Of a DNA stretch of 64,000 bases, positions 61,162 through 64,000 are shown piece by piece; position 1 is the first letter of the stretch; every line of letters starts with the position of its first letter. The stretch covers positions 1 through 64,000 of the forward strand of contig NZ_CAXBBQ010000012.1 in NCBI RefSeq assembly GCF_963974575.1, in the 5' to 3' direction. This DNA comes from Sphingosinicella sp963974575. Its GTDB lineage: Bacteria; Pseudomonadota; Alphaproteobacteria; Sphingomonadales; Sphingomonadaceae. The notes beneath the pieces are model-generated. The model saw nothing but the letters and a program-made list of their open reading frames with translations, was not told the DNA's origin and did not search any database. The translations under genes and the position numbers were made by a program.

Positions 61162-61704
61162 CTACAGCGACCGGAGCAAATGGAGGCTGGCCTTGCCGAC
61201 GATGCGCACCGTATCGGTCGTATAGCCTTCGGCCGCCAGCGCCTCATCGCGCCGCGTTTCCACGCTGATCCACGCGCCCGGCGCCAGCCAGCCGCCCTGC
61301 CGCAAGGCCGCGAGCGCCCGCTCGCCAAGCCCCTTGCCGTAGGGCGGATCGAGCAGCACGAGGTCATACGGCAGGATCGCCGTCCCCGGCGCATCCGCGC
61401 TCCGCGCCAGCACGTCGGTGCGGTCGGCAGCGCCGAGCTTCGCGATATTGGCCTTGAGCGCGGCGAGTGCTGCGCGGTCTGTCTCGATGAACGTCGCGTG
61501 TGCTGCGCCGCGTGACAGGGCTTCGAGCCCGAGCGCACCCGTGCCCGCGAAGAGGTCGGCAACGCGCAGCCCTTCGAAGGTGCCGAGACGGCTCGTCAGC
61601 ATCGAGAACAAGGTTTCGCGCGCCCGATCGGCCGTGGGCCGTGTTTCGGCACCCGCAGGCGCGACGAGCGGCCGTCCGCGCCATGCGCCGGCGATGATCC
61701 TCAT
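61162..61704 (-). CDS. rsmD: 16S rRNA (guanine966-N2)-methyltransferase RsmD
   Basis: A 180-residue SAM-dependent methyltransferase. RIIAGAWRGRPL at the N-terminus, RPTADRARETLFSML, DLFAGTGALGLEALSRGA (SAM motif) and LLDPPYGKGL (catalytic DPPY) are all present. ATG 61704 overlaps the stop of the pseudouridine synthase gene (ATGA), and the longer frame to 61896 is inside that gene. Confidence 0.95.
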   Translation of the reverse strand: MRIIAGAWRGRPLVAPAGAETRPTADRARETLFSMLTSRLGTFEGLRVADLFAGTGALGLEALSRGAAHATFIETDRAALAALKANIAKLGAADRTDVLARSADAPGTAILPYDLVLLDPPYGKGLGERALAALRQGGWLAPGAWISVETRRDEALAAEGYTTDTVRIVGKASLHLLRSL

Positions 61705-62966
61705 TTGCCCGGAAGGCGGCTCCGCAGCCGCGACACCACATCGTCGGGAATCTGATCGACGCCGCGTACCGGCAGGTCGTCGAGATCGAACGGACCGTAG
61801 CCGACGCGGATCAGCCGTGTGACTTGAAGACCGAGATGTTCGAGAACCTTGCGCACCTCGCGGTTCTTGCCTTCGGTGATGCTGATCAGCAGCCACGAAT
61901 AAGAGCCCGATTTATGCTCGATGTCCGCGTTGATCGAGCCGTAGCGCACGCCCTCGATGGTGACGCCCTCGGCGAGCGCTTCCAGCTGGCGGGCGTTTAC
62001 GAGGCCGAACACGCGCACGCGGTAACGCCGGACAAACGCATTCGCGGGCAGTTCCATCGCGCGCTTCAGTTCGCCGTCGTTGGTGAGCAGCAGCAGGCCT
62101 TCGGTGTTCATGTCGAGTCGGCCGATGGTGACGAGGCGCGGCAGGTCCTTCGGCAGCAGATCGTAGATCGTGGCGCGGCCCTTGGGATCGCGCGCCGTCG
62201 TCAGGCAGCCGGTGGGCTTGTGGAAGCGGTAGAGCCGTGTCGCGCTGGTCACGGCGACGGGGTTGCCGTCCACCGTCACCTCGGCCAGCGAGGCGAGGTT
62301 GAGCGCGGGCGAGGTCAGCACCGTGCCGGCGACGGCGACTCGGCCCTCGGCGATCATCCGCTCGATATCCCGTCGCGAGCCGACGCCGGCGCGTGCGAGC
62401 AGCTTGGCGATGCGCTGCGGCGCGCCCGTGCGGTGCGTGGCGGGGGCGGCGGGGTCTTCGGAGCGGCGCGTGGGGCGCTCGCCGGGATGCCGTGAGGGCC
62501 GCTCGTCCTGGCGCCGCGAGGGACGCCCGTCAGCGCGGCGCGAAGGCCGCTCGTCCGTATCCGCGCGCCGGGCCGGGCGCTGGCCCATGCCGCCGCCCGG
62601 GCGCGGACGACGCTCGCTGCGTTCGCCCGTACGTGCGTTCTCGCGCTCACCTGTGCGTTCGTTGGCGCTTCGCTCACCGGTCGGGCGTTCACGGCGCGTC
62701 CGTTCCCGTGTCTGTTCAGGGGGCGTCCGTTCTTCAGGCGTCCGGACCCGGAGCGTCCGTTCGCGGACAGGCCGCCCGGGTCCACGCTCGCCGCCGCGTT
62801 CGCCGGTTCGTTGAGCGGCCTGCGGGCCTTCGGGCGCGCGATCGTCAGGTCGGCGATCGGTGGGGCGGCGCGGCCGCTGCGGCTTTCCGTCCAGCGGCGG
62901 ACGTGCGGGTCCGCCTGCCTTCGATGGGCGACGCGGCGGACCGGAGCGGCGAGGGGGTTTCGACAT
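61701..62966 (-). CDS. Pseudouridine synthase (RluB/RsuA family) with long Arg-rich N-terminal extension
   Basis: A 421-residue protein. The last ~235 residues are an S4 RNA-binding domain (QRIAKLLARAGVGSRRDIERMIAEGRV) and a catalytic domain with GRLDMNTEGLLLLTNDG, where the Asp is the catalytic nucleophile, as in RluB (23S rRNA U2605). The first ~183 residues are low-complexity Arg/Pro/Glu/Gly sequence with repeated units such as RPSRRADGRPSRRQDERPSR. The start is taken at ATG 62966; a TTG at 62975 is possible. It couples to rsmD by ATGA overlap, a common pairing in this class. Confidence 0.9.
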   Translation of the reverse strand: MSKPPRRSGPPRRPSKAGGPARPPLDGKPQRPRRPTDRRPDDRAPEGPQAAQRTGERGGERGPGRPVRERTLRVRTPEERTPPEQTRERTRRERPTGERSANERTGERENARTGERSERRPRPGGGMGQRPARRADTDERPSRRADGRPSRRQDERPSRHPGERPTRRSEDPAAPATHRTGAPQRIAKLLARAGVGSRRDIERMIAEGRVAVAGTVLTSPALNLASLAEVTVDGNPVAVTSATRLYRFHKPTGCLTTARDPKGRATIYDLLPKDLPRLVTIGRLDMNTEGLLLLTNDGELKRAMELPANAFVRRYRVRVFGLVNARQLEALAEGVTIEGVRYGSINADIEHKSGSYSWLLISITEGKNREVRKVLEHLGLQVTRLIRVGYGPFDLDDLPVRGVDQIPDDVVSRLRSRLPGK

Positions 62967-63035
62967 GCCGCTCAACTGGACCGGAAGCAGGGAATTGGCA
63001 AGCCCGCCACTTTCCGCTAGTGGCTTCCCGCCTGT

Positions 63036-63120
63036 GCCCCTGTGGCGGAATTGGTAGACGCGCTCGACTCAAAATCGAGTTTCGCAAGAAGTGTCGGTTC
63101 GAGTCCGACCGGGGGTACCA
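63036..63120 (+). tRNA. tRNA-Leu (anticodon CAA), attachment site of the adjacent integrase
   Basis: An 85-nt class II tRNA with a long variable arm. Anticodon stem CTCGA/TCGAG with loop CTCAAAA gives CAA. The D-arm is TGGCGGAATTGGTAGACGCG, the T-arm GTCGGTTCGAGTCCGAC and CCA is encoded. Position 1-72 is G-U because the 3' end reads GGGGGTACCA. A P4-type integrase gene starts 160 bp downstream on the same strand, so the 3' part of the tRNA gene is the probable attachment core. Confidence 0.95.
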
Positions 63121-63210
63121 TCGACCGTCCGTGGACGTCCATTTTCGTCCGCCAAGTGACTGGTTTTGCTTTGTTATTTCTGCTATGGTGTCCGCAGGAA
63201 TTCGGGCTCG

Positions 63211-63275
63211 TCGATACCATACCGCGTCAAGTTCTTGGTACTTTTCTTGGTATCGAATTGCCCTCCTGAAGGAGG
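63211..63275 (+). repeat. Repeats and SD-sequestering hairpin in the integrase leader
   Basis: TCGATACCA (63211-63219) and TGGTATCGA (63248-63256) are inverted copies. TTCTTGGTA is repeated directly at 63232-63240 and 63244-63252, 12 bp apart, as in binding sites for recombination accessory factors. CCTCC-TGAA-GGAGG (63262-63275) is a hairpin that would cover the integrase Shine-Dalgarno. Confidence 0.5.
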
Positions 63276-63279
63276 TACC

Positions 63280-64000
63280 ATGCGACTCTCGGCGCTGGCG
63301 ATCCGCAACGCGAAACCGCGTGAGACGCCATACAAGCTCGGCGACGGCGGCGGGCTCTATCTGCTCATCAAACCGAACAGTGCGCGGCTCTGGCGCATGA
63401 ACTACGCATACATGGGGCGGCAGAAGACGCTCTCTTTCGGCGAATGGCCCCTGATCAGCTTGGCCGAGGCGCGGGAAAAGCGCGACGAGGCCCGTCGCAT
63501 CCTCGCGGCCGGGCTCGATCCGTCCGAGGAGCGGAAGCTGGAGCAGATGCGCGCGGAGCTTGCGGCCAGCAACACGTTCCGGGCGATTGCCGAGGAATGG
63601 TACCTCAAGAACGAACGCGAGGGCCTTTCAAGCCTCACGCTGGCGAAAATCCGCTGGCTCCTCGACAAGGCGTACGCGACGCTCGCCAACCGCCCGATCA
63701 CGGAGATCGGCGCGCAGGAGGTGCTGATGGTCCTGCGGCGCATAGAGGCGGCGAAACATTACGAGAGCGCCAAACGGATGCGCAGCATCATTAGCCGCGT
63801 GTTCCGCTACGCCATCGCCACGGCGAGAGCCGACCGGGACGTTGCCGTGGACTTGCGCGGTGCCTTGGTGACGCCAAAGGTCAAACACCTTGCCGCCATT
63901 ACCGACCCGGCCAATGCAGGCGGACTGATGCGGGCCATTGCCGGATATAACGGTCACACCATCACGAAAATCGCGCTGGAGATGTCCGCGCACGTATTCG
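63280..64000 (+). mobile_element. P4-type tyrosine integrase (partial) at island boundary
   Basis: Site-specific recombinase, at least 240 residues visible, cut by the window end. The N-terminal DUF4102/arm-binding domain is recognisable (LSALAIRNAKPRETPYKLGDGGGLYLLIKPNSARLWRMNYAYMGRQKTLSFGEWPLISLAEAREKRDEARR). A core-binding SAM-like region follows to about residue 190. The catalytic Arg-His-Arg-Tyr residues lie beyond the window. A perfect Shine-Dalgarno AAGGAGGT lies 4 nt before ATG 63280. Such integrases insert genomic islands at tRNA genes, consistent with the adjacent tRNA-Leu. Confidence 0.9.

Overview
The window is about 64 kb of GC-rich, densely packed chromosomal DNA that looks like an alphaproteobacterium of the order Sphingomonadales. 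That placement is inferred from gene content: an NDUFS4-type complex I subunit, a DUF6481 protein beside a cold-shock gene, a TonB-dependent receptor paired with a TPR-sulfotransferase, two CYP153-type P450s, and frequent TTG/GTG starts. No sequence search was possible. Almost all of it reads as stable core chromosome; only the last ~0.9 kb, beyond a tRNA-Leu gene, looks like the edge of an integrated element.

Layout. 1-6.7 kb: a truncated Lys/Pro-rich histone H1-like protein, phosphomannose isomerase, a NUDIX hydrolase, DUF4126, a phytanoyl-CoA dioxygenase-like protein, tRNA-Ala, chorismate mutase, a long-chain polyprenyl diphosphate synthase, the NDUFS4-like subunit, tRNA-Arg, a 52-residue CxxC protein and a Tyr/Gly-rich lipoprotein. 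6.9-23.1 kb: a large polyamine (putrescine) uptake and catabolism region. It holds gabD, an SpuC-type aminotransferase, puuD, an aminobutyraldehyde-type dehydrogenase, a Sel1 lipoprotein, a four-gene Pot ABC transporter, a divergent LysR regulator and a puuA-puuB-puuA operon. It is interrupted by a spermidine-synthase-like protein, a DUF6481 protein and a cold-shock protein. 23.2-32.4 kb: TPR-sulfotransferase, TonB-dependent receptor, TetR regulator, M20 peptidase, FkbM methyltransferase and an ABC-2 exporter. 32.3-40.8 kb (minus strand): an RND pump with its adaptor, then a tightly overlapped DUF815 ATPase / SLC13 permease / DUF389-OmpA operon. 40.9-50 kb: yajC-secD-secF-Mth938, a GT4 glycosyltransferase, bamD-recN-ligA. 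50.1-53 kb: tandem CYP153 P450s and a 50-residue ORF. 53-63 kb: prmA, a DUF885 lipoprotein, uvrD, an AsmA-family protein, rsmD and a pseudouridine synthase with a long Arg-rich N-terminus. 63.0-64 kb: tRNA-Leu(CAA) followed at once by a P4-type tyrosine integrase that runs off the window.

How the genes work together. The polyamine region encodes import (PotFHI plus ATPase), gamma-glutamylation (two PuuA-type ligases), oxidation (PuuB), aldehyde oxidation, removal of the glutamyl group (PuuD), transamination and succinate-semialdehyde oxidation (GabD), i.e. putrescine to succinate. The most interesting regulatory signal is a 15-bp element, ATCGRRAAAACCGAT, found three times. It lies about 80-90 bp upstream of each of the two catabolic operons and at the start of the LysR gene, always in the orientation of the gene it precedes. 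Each copy contains a T-N11-A LysR box, so I infer it is the operator of that regulator.

Other points worth attention are two conserved-looking small genes below usual length cut-offs, palindromes beside the TetR/peptidase pair and beside the P450 pair, a DUF389-OmpA fusion in an operon with overlapping TTG starts, and the tRNA-Leu integration boundary. I saw no CRISPR array, rRNA, IS element or replication origin.
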